A stretch of 47,731 bases of DNA from CAZFZT01 sp964523675 (GCA_964523675.1 CAZFZT010000015.1:1-47731), one strand, 5' to 3'. Numbered from the stretch's first letter, positions 8,316-17,481 are shown. Translations and numbers: made by a program. The notes: a model not told the origin generated them from the letters alone.

Positions 8316-8816
8316 TCACGATCCCTCTTTGAACAGCTCCTGCTGGTTGGGCAGACTTGGCGCGCGGCTCTTCATCTCGGTAATCTCTGCGGCGAACTCA
8401 TCGACCGTGCGGAAGTCGTAGTACTCGCTGGCGTAGCGGATGTAGGCAATTGCATCGATTTCGCGCAGCTTGCCGATGACACGATTCCCGATCTCCTCGC
8501 TCGGCACTTCCCGATCGAACTCGCGATGAAGGTCATCTTCGATCTGCTGGACCAGTTCGAGCTTCCTCTCTTCGGGAACCGGCCGCTTGCCGCATGCTGC
8601 CTGAACGCTGCGGAGAATGTTCTGGGCATCGAAGGGCACGCGCGTGCCGTCTTTCTTGACAACCATCAACCGGGCGGCGCGTTCAACGCGCTCGTAGGTG
8701 GTGTATCGTTTGCTGCACGCCAGGCACTCGCGGCGGCGGCGCACGACGAACCCGCCGTCCGAAGCGCGGCTGTCGATGACCTTGTCGTTGTCTTCTCCGC
8801 AGTAGGGGCAGATCAT
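8316..8816 (-). CDS. nrdR: Transcriptional repressor NrdR
   Basis: A nucleotide-sensing repressor of ribonucleotide reductase genes. The N-terminal zinc ribbon uses Cys3, Cys6, Cys31 and Cys34 (CPYC and CLAC). The ATP-cone domain follows (VVKKDGTRVPFDAQNILRSV) and ends with the family motif YIRYASEYYDFRTVDEF. It has 166 residues, slightly longer than usual (about 150) because of a C-terminal tail. No nrd gene is in the window. It is divergent from thrS across about 220 nt and runs directly into the hydrolase gene. Confidence 0.97.
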   Translation of the reverse strand: MICPYCGEDNDKVIDSRASDGGFVVRRRRECLACSKRYTTYERVERAARLMVVKKDGTRVPFDAQNILRSVQAACGKRPVPEERKLELVQQIEDDLHREFDREVPSEEIGNRVIGKLREIDAIAYIRYASEYYDFRTVDEFAAEITEMKSRAPSLPNQQELFKEGS

Positions 8817-9038
8817 AAGGGTTGACGGGTGAAAGCCGGGCCGCCCAATATAGTGGGGAATGAACAGATGCTCAAACGACGGCTGGGGGCAGGCCGATCA
8901 AGTTTATTGCGGATAGGATGATGATTCACAAGCCGGGGCACGAGCGACGCGACGCCCCGAATGCGACACGCTAAACCATGGGCTGCCGCACGCCCGGCCA
9001 TCGCTGACATTGACCGACCCTTCTGAACACTTTTTCCA

Positions 9039-11168
9039 ATGCCCAAGATTACACTGCCTGATGGCAGCATTCGAGAGTACGACAAGCCGATCACCGCTGC
9101 AGAAGTGGCGGCCGACATCGGCGCAGGTCTCGCCAAGGCCGCGATCGGCGCGAAGATTGACAACGAACTGCGCGATCTGGGCGCGGTGATCGATCACGAT
9201 GCCGAGTTGGCGATCGTCACGCCGATTGACCGCAAGAGCGGCGAGTCCACCGATGATGCGCTGTATCTGATTCGCCACAGCTGCGCCCACGTCATGGCGG
9301 AGGCCATTCAGCGCCTGTTCCCTGGCGTGCAACTTGTCTATGGCCCGCCGGTCGAGAATGGTTTCTATTACGACATCTACGTGCCTGAAGGCGTGAGCAT
9401 TTCGAGCGCGGACTTTGAACGCATTGAAGCGGAGATGGCGAAGATCATCGCGGAGGATCGGCCGTTCACGCGGTATGAGTTGCCTGTTGATGAGGGTATG
9501 AAGAAGTTGGAAGGGGAGGGGAGCAAGTACAAGATTGACAACGCCCAGCGTGCGGTCGAAGCCGGGTCGGATCGGCTGTCGTGGTATGTGACCGGTGCGC
9601 ACGCCGATCCGCGGGCTTCCGCCACGCGGCTATTGGAGGAAGGCAAATTTGAGGATTTGTGTCGGGGACCCCACGTGCCTTCAACATCGCGCATCCTTCC
9701 GGGGGCGTTCAAGATCATGTCGCTCGCATCATCGTACTGGCATGGCGATGCGAACTCCGATCGCCTGCTGCGCGTGTATGGCACCGCATTCGCCGATCCC
9801 AAGCAACTCGACCGCTACCTCAATCAACTCGAAGAAGCGCGCAAGCGCGATCACCGCGTCATCGGCAAGCAGCTGCAACTGTTTCACTTCGATGAAGCGG
9901 TCGGCTCGGGGCTTGCGCTGTGGACGCCCAACGGCGCGGTGGTGCGGCAGGAACTGATGAACTTCATCAGTGAGGAACTGCGCAAGCAGGGCTATCGCCA
10001 GGTCTTCACGCCGCACATCGGCAAACTCGGTCTGTATAAGACCAGCGGCCACTTCCCGTACTACCAGGACAGCCAGTACCCGCCCATGATCGACCACGAG
10101 CAGATGAAGGCGCTCGCGGATGAGGGCTGCTCATGCTCGCAGCTTGCGAACATGATGAAGCAAGGCGAGATCGACGGCTACCTGCTCAAGCCGATGAACT
10201 GCCCGCATCACATCAAGATCTTCGCCTCCCAGCCGCATTCCTATCGCGATCTGCCGGTGCGCTTAGCGGAGTTCGGCACGGTGTACCGATGGGAGCAGTC
10301 GGGCGAAATCGGCGGCCTGACGCGCGTGCGCTCCATCACCCAGGATGATGCGCACATCTTCTGCACCGAAGATCAGTTACAGGAGGAGCTTAACGGTTGC
10401 ATCTCGCTGGTGAAGATCATCTTCGGCACGCTTGGGATGCAGGACTACCGTGTGCGCGTCGGCCTGCGCGATCCGGATTCGAGCAAGTACGTCGGCAAGC
10501 CGGAGAACTGGGACAAGGCGGAGCAGGCCTGCCGCGAAGCTGCGCGCGGCTTGGGTGTGTCGTTCTCAGAGGAAGCGGGCGAAGCGGCGTTCTACGGCCC
10601 GAAGATCGACTTCGTGGTGCGCGATGTCGTTGGCCGGGAGTGGCAACTCGGCACCGTGCAGTGTGATTACAACCTGCCTGAGCGATTTGATTTGACGTAC
10701 ATCGGGCCGGACAACGCGCCGCACCGGCCGGTGATGGTGCATCGCGCGCCGTTCGGTTCGTTCGAGCGGTTCGTTGGCGTGCTCATCGAGCATTTTGCGG
10801 GTGCGTTTCCGACATGGCTTGCCCCCGAGCAGGTGCGCGTGCTGCCGATCAGCGAGAAGTCGGTTGACTACGGCCGGGAGGTGTTGCGTCAGCTCAAGGA
10901 GATCGGCGTCCGCGCGACGATTGACGAATCGAGCGAGCGCATTCAGGCCAAGATTCGCGAAGCGACGGAGTGGAAGATTCCGTATCTGCTCATCGTCGGG
11001 CCGCGCGATGCGGAGCAACATGCCGTGAGCGTTCGAGCGCGGGGCATCATGAAGGATCTTGGCTCGCTGCCGCTGGATGCATTTGTGGAAACGATCCGGC
11101 GCGAGATTGCCAGTCGTGGCGAGCTGAACGTGTTGAGTGAGCATTTTGAGGGCGTAGAGGTCGCCTGA
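9039..11168 (+). CDS. thrS: Threonyl-tRNA synthetase
   Basis: Charges tRNA-Thr. Its 709 residues exceed the usual 640 or so. Order: TGS domain (1-66), editing domain with HSCAH and the CRGPHVP motif, class II catalytic core with zinc-site segment LKPMNCPHH near residue 385, motif 2 (FGTVYRWEQSGEIGGLTRVR), motif 3 region (HRAPFGSFERF), and a C-terminal anticodon-binding domain. Just before the zinc site is an extra Cys-containing stretch (DEGCSCSQLANMMKQGEIDG, about 358-380) not typical of the E. coli enzyme. No clear Shine-Dalgarno precedes ATG 9039. infC follows, the usual thrS-infC order. Confidence 0.98.
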   Translation: MPKITLPDGSIREYDKPITAAEVAADIGAGLAKAAIGAKIDNELRDLGAVIDHDAELAIVTPIDRKSGESTDDALYLIRHSCAHVMAEAIQRLFPGVQLVYGPPVENGFYYDIYVPEGVSISSADFERIEAEMAKIIAEDRPFTRYELPVDEGMKKLEGEGSKYKIDNAQRAVEAGSDRLSWYVTGAHADPRASATRLLEEGKFEDLCRGPHVPSTSRILPGAFKIMSLASSYWHGDANSDRLLRVYGTAFADPKQLDRYLNQLEEARKRDHRVIGKQLQLFHFDEAVGSGLALWTPNGAVVRQELMNFISEELRKQGYRQVFTPHIGKLGLYKTSGHFPYYQDSQYPPMIDHEQMKALADEGCSCSQLANMMKQGEIDGYLLKPMNCPHHIKIFASQPHSYRDLPVRLAEFGTVYRWEQSGEIGGLTRVRSITQDDAHIFCTEDQLQEELNGCISLVKIIFGTLGMQDYRVRVGLRDPDSSKYVGKPENWDKAEQACREAARGLGVSFSEEAGEAAFYGPKIDFVVRDVVGREWQLGTVQCDYNLPERFDLTYIGPDNAPHRPVMVHRAPFGSFERFVGVLIEHFAGAFPTWLAPEQVRVLPISEKSVDYGREVLRQLKEIGVRATIDESSERIQAKIREATEWKIPYLLIVGPRDAEQHAVSVRARGIMKDLGSLPLDAFVETIRREIASRGELNVLSEHFEGVEVA

Positions 11169-11504
11169 GCGACCCAGAAATGGCAACGTCCCTGGTGTGT
11201 GCTGCGTACGAGTCCCGAAATTTGCTCAACTTCATTTGCCTGACGGCCGATCTGAAGGTACTCTGATAACGTGGCTGGACGTTGGACCAGCCGGCTAGTT
11301 CTGGAGTATTTTTCTGCTGATGCGAGTCATAACCAGTTCTATGCGGAGAAGCGCGTCTGCCGCGCCCGCTTTTGGGGAACCCGTGCTTTATGCGCGTTAA
11401 TGTCGCATCAGTTCAATGACCAATGTATTGTCTGCCCCTGCGGAGCACGAGCGAAACCGTAGCGGGTGTTGTACGTTTTGACCCACTCAAAGGAGACCTG
11501 AACC
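11169..11504 (+). promoter_or_regulatory. thrS-infC spacer, infC leader (336 nt, no gene)
   Basis: No convincing ORF is seen. A hairpin GGCTGG/CCAGCC (11273-11278 with 11287-11292) is followed about 18 nt later by a T-run (11310-11314), a weak terminator or attenuator candidate. The stretch ends with AAAGGAGA (11489-11496) ahead of the ATC start of infC. No T-box or other known riboswitch pattern was recognised. Confidence 0.4.
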
Positions 11505-12278
11505 ATCGCACGCCGACGCTTTTTTCGCCCGGGAGATCGTTTCGATCGCGGGCCCAACATCAACGAACGCATTCGCGCGAATCCCGTTCGCCTGATCGAT
11601 GAAAACAATGAAATGGTAGGGGTTGTGGACACCATCCAGGCGCTTCGCCGCGCCTACGAGGCGGGGCTCGATCTCGTTGAGGTCGCTTCGGACTCCACGC
11701 CGCCGGTTTGCCGCATCCTTGACTACGGCAAGTACAAATACGAGCAGGCCAAAAAGGACAAGGCCACCAAGGCCAAGTCCAAGACCAGCGAGTTGAAGGA
11801 AGTTCGGCTCGGCCGATCGATGAAGATCGACCCGCACGACATTCAGATTCGCCTCAACCAGGCGAAGAAGTTCCTCCTCGAAGGCCACAAGGTCCAGATC
11901 GTGCAGAACTTTCGCGGCCGCGAGATGATGCACAAGGACCGCGGCTTTCAGCGCATGAAGGAGATTGTCGAGCAGATGTCCGAGCTGGCGAAGGTCGAGA
12001 TTCCGCCGCGCCTGGCTGGTCGGCGTCTGACGATGATCCTCTCGCCTGACAAGGTGAAGGTCGAGCAGTACAAGCGAAAGCTGGAGAAGGACAAGGCCGT
12101 CTCGAAGGAGGAAGTGAAGCAGGATGTCGCCGCCTCTGCTCAGCCGGGCGATCCATCCGAGGAGAGCACGGCAACTCCTGAAAGCGGCGACACGGCTCCA
12201 AAGGCCAAGGCGAAGGCAAAGTCAAAGCAAACCAGTGACACGCCGTCGCAGGAGGCGGTGCAAGCGCAGCAGCACTGA
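11505..12278 (+). CDS. infC: Translation initiation factor IF-3 (ATC start)
   Basis: Binds the 30S subunit and checks start-codon pairing. Homology extends well upstream of the first ATG (11613): the frame back to 11505 reads ARRRFFRPGDRFDRGPNINERIR, the true IF-3 N-terminus. It begins at ATC, preceded by AAAGGAGA, so this is another infC using a rare start codon, which in E. coli allows IF-3 to repress its own synthesis. The N domain (INERIRANPVRLIDENNEMVG) and C domain (KIDPHDIQIRLNQAKKFL, ILSPDKVKVEQ) are both present. After about residue 185 comes an Ala/Lys/Glu-rich tail of roughly 70 residues. rpmI and rplT do not follow. Confidence 0.96.
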   Translation: MARRRFFRPGDRFDRGPNINERIRANPVRLIDENNEMVGVVDTIQALRRAYEAGLDLVEVASDSTPPVCRILDYGKYKYEQAKKDKATKAKSKTSELKEVRLGRSMKIDPHDIQIRLNQAKKFLLEGHKVQIVQNFRGREMMHKDRGFQRMKEIVEQMSELAKVEIPPRLAGRRLTMILSPDKVKVEQYKRKLEKDKAVSKEEVKQDVAASAQPGDPSEESTATPESGDTAPKAKAKAKSKQTSDTPSQEAVQAQQH

Positions 12279-12312
12279 ACTGAACGAGCGCTGCTGGAAT
12301 CCATACAAATGC

Positions 12313-12345
12313 AGCGGGCGGACCGAAGTCCGCCCGCTGTCTTTC
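12313..12345 (+). terminator. Rho-independent terminator after infC
   Basis: A perfect 11-bp GC-rich stem (AGCGGGCGGAC 12313-12323 with GTCCGCCCGCT 12328-12338) closed by CGAA and followed by a T-rich stretch. It lies between the convergent infC and response-regulator genes and may serve both strands. Confidence 0.88.
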
Positions 12346-12379
12346 GTTTCACAACATGCTCTTTCAGAAGACGATTCGC

Positions 12380-13048
12380 TCAGGCCTCAACCAGCCCTTC
12401 ACGCACAGCGTAGAGCACGAGCTCAACGCGGTCGTGAATGTTCATCTTCTCCATGATCGAAGCGCGATGTGCGTCAATCGTCTTGGGCGATCGGTGGAGC
12501 GTCTTGGCAATTTCAGCCCGGCTCATGCCTTTGCCAATCATGCGCAGGATCTGCTGTTCCCGTGCAGTGAGGGCTTGAAGCTTTGAAACGGGCTTATTGG
12601 CGGGAGTGAGCGTGCCCTTCTTCTTGACGGAGCAGCGTCCCATCACAGCCGGACCGAAAACGAATTCACCTGAAGACACCTTGCGGATGGCATCCACGAT
12701 GGTCTCCGGATCGTCGTTCTTGCACAGGTAACCCCACGCGCCGGCGTTGACGGCCGCATCGATGTAGTGGTCGCGCACATACGCGCTCAACACCACGGCT
12801 CGCGTGTTGGGGCACTGCCGATGAAGATCTTCCATCGCTTCGAATGGATCGGGGCCCGGCATCTCAATGTCGATGACCACCACATTGGCATTGGTGCGCT
12901 TGGCTTCGGCGACGAGATCTTCGGCCGAACCGAGCCGACCGACAAATTCAATATCGCGCGTTGCTTCGAGTTGTTTCTGAAGTCCCTGAACGAGGGTGGC
13001 GTGGTCGTCCACGCAAAGTACTCGGATCGTCTTTCGCATTGTCAACAT
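12380..13048 (-). CDS. NarL/FixJ-type response regulator (orphan)
   Basis: A DNA-binding response regulator of 222 residues. The receiver domain has the acidic pair Asp14/Asp15, phospho-acceptor Asp60 (VVVIDIEMPG), the switch Ser in VVLSAY and Lys in GYLCKND. A LuxR-type helix-turn-helix follows (LTAREQQILRMIGKGMSRAEIAKTL, then SPKTIDAHRASIMEKM). The open frame runs 111 codons further upstream, but ATG 13048 (MLTMRKTIRVL) has GGAG six bases ahead and starts the receiver normally. No histidine kinase is adjacent. Its promoter region faces the secreted-protein cluster, so control of that cluster is possible but unproven. Confidence 0.93.
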   Translation of the reverse strand: MLTMRKTIRVLCVDDHATLVQGLQKQLEATRDIEFVGRLGSAEDLVAEAKRTNANVVVIDIEMPGPDPFEAMEDLHRQCPNTRAVVLSAYVRDHYIDAAVNAGAWGYLCKNDDPETIVDAIRKVSSGEFVFGPAVMGRCSVKKKGTLTPANKPVSKLQALTAREQQILRMIGKGMSRAEIAKTLHRSPKTIDAHRASIMEKMNIHDRVELVLYAVREGLVEA

Positions 13049-13567
13049 GGTTGGCTCCGGGGTGTTCGGGCGTGGCTCGCCTCTTTCCTCAAACTCTCTA
13101 GTACGTAGCATACCCGCAAGAAACGGCCGTGCCGCGCAGTTCTTAGGAATTGGGCGGCGGTGACGCGTCGATTGAAGGTTGCTGTGAACAGACTCAACAT
13201 CACGGCAGAGCGTACAGCAGGCATCTACGGCCCGGAATAGGAACGTGGCCCGAATCCTTAGGGAAGGTGCAAAGGGCGGTTGGTCGCGCGCAATGCGCGC
13301 TGGAGAAACCGCTTTTCGAGCGGCGGCTCCGTTCGGTCTTTGGCCATGGGCGTTGCGCGAGCGAGGAGGCACGGCGCACACCCGTGCAGGCGTTTGGTGG
13401 CACGAGCGAAAGACAATTCCCTTTCCTATGGAGAGCCCGCCGCACTGGCGACCTAATGGAAGGAGTTTGGGCCGTGACGCTCAAGCGACTCGAATGGACG
13501 AGACGCGCCCCTTGCGTGTGGGGCTGCATGATTCGGAAGTGAACCGTTGACACAAGGAGACCGCAAC
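13049..13567. promoter_or_regulatory. Divergent 519-nt intergenic region
   Basis: Separates the response regulator from the secreted Gln-rich protein gene. The frames open here look like shadows, with no signal peptide or family motif. Visible features are a GCGCGC-AAT-GCGCGC hairpin (13286-13300) and a strong Shine-Dalgarno (AAGGAGA) ahead of 13568. No confident -35/-10 pair was picked. Confidence 0.35.
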
Positions 13568-14830
13568 ATGACCTATCGGAAATTGCTCTTTACAGGCGCG
13601 ATGTGCGCCACCATCGGTCTGACCGCCGGCAGCGCGCTGGCGCAGCAGACCGGACAACAGCAACAGACAAGGCCCGGGCAGGCCTCGCCGGTCAACGGCA
13701 AGGAGTTCCTGAGCCAGCTCGAAGGCAACTGGGATGTCGAAGTGACGATCTACGACATGGATGCATTCGAGAAGTCGAAGATGACGCGCACCGGCCAGAG
13801 CCCCGGACAACAGCCAGGTCAACGCCCCGGCGGCCAGGAGAATCAGCAGCGCACCCAGCAGCAGATTCAGCAGCAGCTCGAGCAGGCCTTTGTGCGAGCG
13901 GGCGTGAGTCAGCAGCAGGCGCAGACGCACGCGCAGCAATTGGCTCTGCGCATCAATCGCGAGAAGCCGGAGCGGCAAGAGCTTCAGCAGATGATTCAGC
14001 AGGAGATGACGCGAGCGGGTGTTTCACAGACGCAAGCGCAGCAGGAAGCGCAGCGCGTTGCAGGACAGGTTTCGACTCTGATCCGTGACACCGATTCCGG
14101 CCGCGAACTTGATCCCGAGGATGATCCCACCGCTGATCCGATCCGCCCCGGCCAGCAGGGACAGACGCCAAGTCGAGACCGCGATCGCGCCACGACCACG
14201 CCCGGCCGAACGACCGCGCAAGGTCAAGGTCAAGCGCAGTTCACCGGCGAAGGAAACGCGAAGCGCTCATGGAAGCTCAATGAAAACTTCCTCCAGGAAG
14301 AATTGACCTTCAAGCTTGAATCAGAAGGCCAATCAACGCGGCCCGGCCTCCAGCGACAGACGCAGTCCGGTCAGCAGAGCGAGATCAACCTGCGCGATGG
14401 TGATGAGTACGAAGGCCACGGCATGTTCGCCTTCGAAGGTCCGACCGGCGACCTTTGCATGGTCTGGGCTGACAACACCAAGAGCATGTTGAACTACGGC
14501 ATTGCGAAGTATGACAGCTCACAGCAGGCGATGGTGTTCTACACCATCGATCCTGAGAAGATCACACTGCCTGGGACCACGACCCGTCCTGGCATGCGCC
14601 CGATCGACCGCCAGACCCCTGGTGGGCCCCAGGTCGGACAGCAGACTCGCACCACCGGTCAGAGTCAGGAACAGCTGCGTCTTGATCAGGACGGCACGCG
14701 CATGGTGCTCCGCATTGTCAGCGACAATGAGCACGTCGTCCACATCTATCGTGACAACGGCATCGGCAGCGCCACCCGCGTTGCGGAAATCACCTACACC
14801 CGCGCCGGCGGCAGCCAGCGCAACAACTGA
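13568..14830 (+). CDS. Secreted Gln-rich protein with split DUF1579-like domain and helical module
   Basis: A product of 420 residues. ATG 13568 follows AAGGAG; an upstream ATG/GTG is less likely. A Sec signal peptide ends at ALA (about residue 25). Residues 40-65 (FLSQLEGNWDVEVTIYD) and 250-415 (EEL.FKL.., GMFAFEGPTGDLCMVW, YGIAKYD, IDPEKITLPG) look like the two halves of a DUF1579-like beta domain. Between them lies a Gln/Pro/Arg linker and a helical module at about 97-173 (QQQLEQAFVRAG ... QAQQEAQRVAG). That module also occurs twice in the PRC-barrel protein at 15787. Function is unknown; a terminator follows the gene. Confidence 0.85.
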   Translation: MTYRKLLFTGAMCATIGLTAGSALAQQTGQQQQTRPGQASPVNGKEFLSQLEGNWDVEVTIYDMDAFEKSKMTRTGQSPGQQPGQRPGGQENQQRTQQQIQQQLEQAFVRAGVSQQQAQTHAQQLALRINREKPERQELQQMIQQEMTRAGVSQTQAQQEAQRVAGQVSTLIRDTDSGRELDPEDDPTADPIRPGQQGQTPSRDRDRATTTPGRTTAQGQGQAQFTGEGNAKRSWKLNENFLQEELTFKLESEGQSTRPGLQRQTQSGQQSEINLRDGDEYEGHGMFAFEGPTGDLCMVWADNTKSMLNYGIAKYDSSQQAMVFYTIDPEKITLPGTTTRPGMRPIDRQTPGGPQVGQQTRTTGQSQEQLRLDQDGTRMVLRIVSDNEHVVHIYRDNGIGSATRVAEITYTRAGGSQRNN

Positions 14831-14864
14831 TTCGCTGATCGAGCTTGCGAATCGGCACATGAAC

Positions 14865-14904
14865 GGAGACGGTCGTCGCAGATGCGGCGACCGTTTCTCC
14901 TTTG
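14865..14904 (+). terminator. Rho-independent terminator
   Basis: A long stem: GGAGA plus CGGTCGTCGC pairs with GCGGCGACCG plus TCTCC around an AGAT loop, with one G-T wobble and a TT bulge, followed by TTTG. It lies 35 nt after the secreted-protein stop. The remaining 281 nt up to the next gene show nothing further recognisable. Confidence 0.8.
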
Positions 14905-15185
14905 TACGTACTCTCGCCCGATCGCGCGCCTCGTCAATCCAACCGATGCGCGAACGGCTTCGCCGTCTGCGGCGTTGCGCGGGCAGGTGCTCCATGAGAA
15001 AGTCGCGATAAGAACGATGTTGTATTCGACTGACGAAACGCTGCGCACGCCTGACTCTTGCATTTGCCGGACGTATATTCGAATTGGTCAGCGCGCTGTT
15101 GCGCTGCACAAGGCCAAAGCATGAACGCACCGGCACGACACCATCAGGCACACAAAAGAATGAGATCGGGATTGGAGCACCGCCT

Positions 15186-15710
15186 ATGAAACTCAACAAC
15201 CTCCACGACCTGTTCGTTGCGGAACTCAAGGATCTGCACAGCGCCGAGACGCAACTGCTCAAGGCGCTGCCGCGCATGGCGAAGGCGGCATCGGATGATG
15301 CGCTGCGTCAGGCCATTGAAGAACACATCACCGTAACGGAGAAGCAGCGCGACCGGATCGAGAAAATCTGTGATGAGCTCGACGCAACGCCGCGCGGCAA
15401 GAAGTGTCGCGCGATGGAAGGCATCATCGAGGAGGGCGAGGAAGTGCTGCAATATGACGCGGAGCCCGCAGTGCTGGATGCAGCCATCATCGCAGCGGCG
15501 CAGCGCGCAGAACACTACGAGATTGCCAGTTACGGCACCGCGCGGACCTTCGCCAACATGCTCGGCTACCGCGATGCGGCGGAGCTGCTTCAGCAAACCC
15601 TCGATGAGGAAGTGGCCACCGATGAAACGCTGACTGATCTCGCCGAGTCGGACATCAACAGCCGCGCCACCGAGACGGCAGGCGCCGAGGAAGCAGAAGA
15701 GGAAGACTGA
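15186..15710 (+). CDS. YciE/YciF-like ferritin-fold stress protein (DUF892)
   Basis: A protein of 174 residues of the YciE/YciF (ferritin-like DUF892) family. It begins with the signature NLHDLFVAELKDLHSAETQLLKALPRM, and the Glu and His residues expected for a four-helix di-iron site recur (EEHITVTEKQRDRIE, AQRAEHYEIASYGTA, LDEEVATDE). The C-terminus is a short acidic tail. ATG 15186 has GGAG eight bases upstream. In enterobacteria yciE, yciF and yciG form a stress operon; here a YciG-like KGG gene lies 7 kb away at 22631. A stress role is inferred from the family. Confidence 0.92.
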   Translation: MKLNNLHDLFVAELKDLHSAETQLLKALPRMAKAASDDALRQAIEEHITVTEKQRDRIEKICDELDATPRGKKCRAMEGIIEEGEEVLQYDAEPAVLDAAIIAAAQRAEHYEIASYGTARTFANMLGYRDAAELLQQTLDEEVATDETLTDLAESDINSRATETAGAEEAEEED

Positions 15711-15786
15711 CTGTGCGGCCGTGCGTTCCGGCGCGGGCCATACTGGAACGACCAATCGATTTGACCTGACACTACAAGGAGACTTT

Positions 15787-17376
15787 ATGAAACCGCTCAC
15801 TACCTTACTCATTTCATGCACCGCCGCGGCAGGCATCGCCGCCAGCGGCTGGGCGCAGCAACAACAACCTGATCGCAGGCAAACCGAACGCAGGCAGACG
15901 GATCGGCAGCAACAACAGCGCGCCCAACAACAGCAGGACTCGCGTTCGCTCCGCGAGCGGCTTGCGCAGCCGGATGTGATGCTTCATCATGTCGCCGACA
16001 TCCACAACAAGTCGGTCGAGAACATGCAGGGTGAAAATCTCGGCAACATCGACACGCTCATTGCGGATGTGGAGAGCGGCAAGATAACGCATGCCGTCGT
16101 TTCAGTCGGTGGCTTCCTGGGAGTGGGCGATACGCTCATCGCCGTACCATGGCATGCGTTCCAAATGCGTCCAATGTTCGACGGTCTCGTGCTCGACGTG
16201 ACCCGATCGGAACTCGAAGCCGCGCCGTCTTTTCAGCGTACATCCTGGCCGGACTTCTCGAACGAGGACTGGGCCGAGGAGATCGATCAATACTACGGTT
16301 CGGCCATGGGTATGCGGCCGGGCATGCGCGGCCAGGATCGTCAGCAGCAGCGCGAGCAGTGGCGCCAGACCAACCCGCAGCAACAGCAGCAACATCAGGT
16401 GCAACAGCTGCAGCAACGTCTGGAGCAGTCATTCACCCGCGCCGGCATGGAGCGTGAGGAAGCTCGCGATCAGGCACGCGAACTTGCGCAGCAGTTCATG
16501 CAGGAACGGCCTGAAGAACGCCGCATTCAGCAGATGATTGAGGGCCGCATGCGAGATGCCGGCGTGCAGGAGCAGCAGGCGCAGCAGGAAGCACGGCGTG
16601 TCGCAGGCGAGATTCACTCCATGACGCAAAGAGGCGCGTCGGGTGAGCCGAACCGTCAGGGTCAGAGTGGTCAAACCGGTCAGGGCCAGTCGAATCAAGG
16701 CCAGTCCACTCAGATGCAGCAGCGGCTCGAGCAGTCGTTCACCCGGGTCGGCATGGAGCGTGAAGAAGCGCGCGATCACGCACGTGAACTCGCACAGCAG
16801 ATCATGCGTGAGCGGCCGGAGGAACGACGTGTTCAGCAGATGATCGAGATCCGCATGCGCGATGCCGGCGTGCAGGAGCAGCAGGCGCAGCAGGAAGCCC
16901 GGCGCATCGCCGGTGAGATTCACACCATGACGCAGCGAAGCGGCGGGCAGGGTCAAGCCGGCGCGATGTTCGTTCGCACCGCTGAGCTTGTCGGCACAGC
17001 CATCGAGAATCGCGACGGCGAAAGCTTGGGCGATCTCAACAACATCGCCATGGATGTCGAAAGCGGTGACATCGAGTTCGCAGTCGTCGGCACCGGCGGC
17101 TTCCTCGGCATGTGGCAGTCAAACGTTGCTGTGCCCTGGCAGGCGCTGAACATCACGCAGGCCGGCGACGGAGAGTATCGCGTCGTCCTCAACGCGACGC
17201 AGGAGCAGCTCGAGCGCGCGCCGGAGTACGAAACGGACAAGTGGCCGACGCCGCGCGACGTTGAGTGGGCCAGCGGCGTGTTCCCTGAGGCCCAGCAGCA
17301 GCGTGATCGCTCAATGCGAGATCGCATGCGCGATCGACTGCGCGAGCGCGATCCGCAGCGTCATGATCGAGACTAA
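15787..17376 (+). CDS. Secreted protein with two PRC-barrel domains and two Gln-rich helical repeats
   Basis: A product of 529 residues; the start follows AAGGAGA. A signal peptide ends at GWA (residue 23). Layout: Gln/Arg-rich linker (24-60), PRC-barrel domain 1 (about 64-165: NMQGENLGNIDTLIADVESG, VGGFLGVGD), Gln-rich linker, helical module A (207-282) and module B (309-384), then PRC-barrel domain 2 (about 395-495: GESLGDLNNIAMDVESGD, GTGGFLGMW). Modules A and B are nearly identical and 102 residues (306 bp) apart. A single, more diverged copy is in the protein at 13568. Export of PRC-barrels is typical of planctomycete and proteobacterial envelope stress proteins; the function is unknown. 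Confidence 0.87.
   Translation: MKPLTTLLISCTAAAGIAASGWAQQQQPDRRQTERRQTDRQQQQRAQQQQDSRSLRERLAQPDVMLHHVADIHNKSVENMQGENLGNIDTLIADVESGKITHAVVSVGGFLGVGDTLIAVPWHAFQMRPMFDGLVLDVTRSELEAAPSFQRTSWPDFSNEDWAEEIDQYYGSAMGMRPGMRGQDRQQQREQWRQTNPQQQQQHQVQQLQQRLEQSFTRAGMEREEARDQARELAQQFMQERPEERRIQQMIEGRMRDAGVQEQQAQQEARRVAGEIHSMTQRGASGEPNRQGQSGQTGQGQSNQGQSTQMQQRLEQSFTRVGMEREEARDHARELAQQIMRERPEERRVQQMIEIRMRDAGVQEQQAQQEARRIAGEIHTMTQRSGGQGQAGAMFVRTAELVGTAIENRDGESLGDLNNIAMDVESGDIEFAVVGTGGFLGMWQSNVAVPWQALNITQAGDGEYRVVLNATQEQLERAPEYETDKWPTPRDVEWASGVFPEAQQQRDRSMRDRMRDRLRERDPQRHDRD
16405..16938 (+). repeat. Internal duplicated module (2 x ~228 bp, 306-bp period)
   Basis: Positions 16405-16632 and 16711-16938 encode nearly the same 76 residues (RLEQSFTR.GMEREEARD ... 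QEQQAQQEAR), separated by a Gln/Ser/Gly linker. The close match at DNA level points to a fairly recent tandem duplication. Confidence 0.9.
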
Positions 17377-17481
17377 GACCACCCCGCATCGCGGCGGCGT
17401 CCGGCGGTCGGGCGCCCGCGAAATGCTCGTTCACGCTGCGTTGCCTGAATCGGCCGCAGCACAGGATGAAAGGATGCAACA

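Noticed and set aside
11169..11504. T-box or other riboswitch in the infC leader
   Set aside because: No recognisable conserved T-box sequence or aptamer fold, only one small hairpin.
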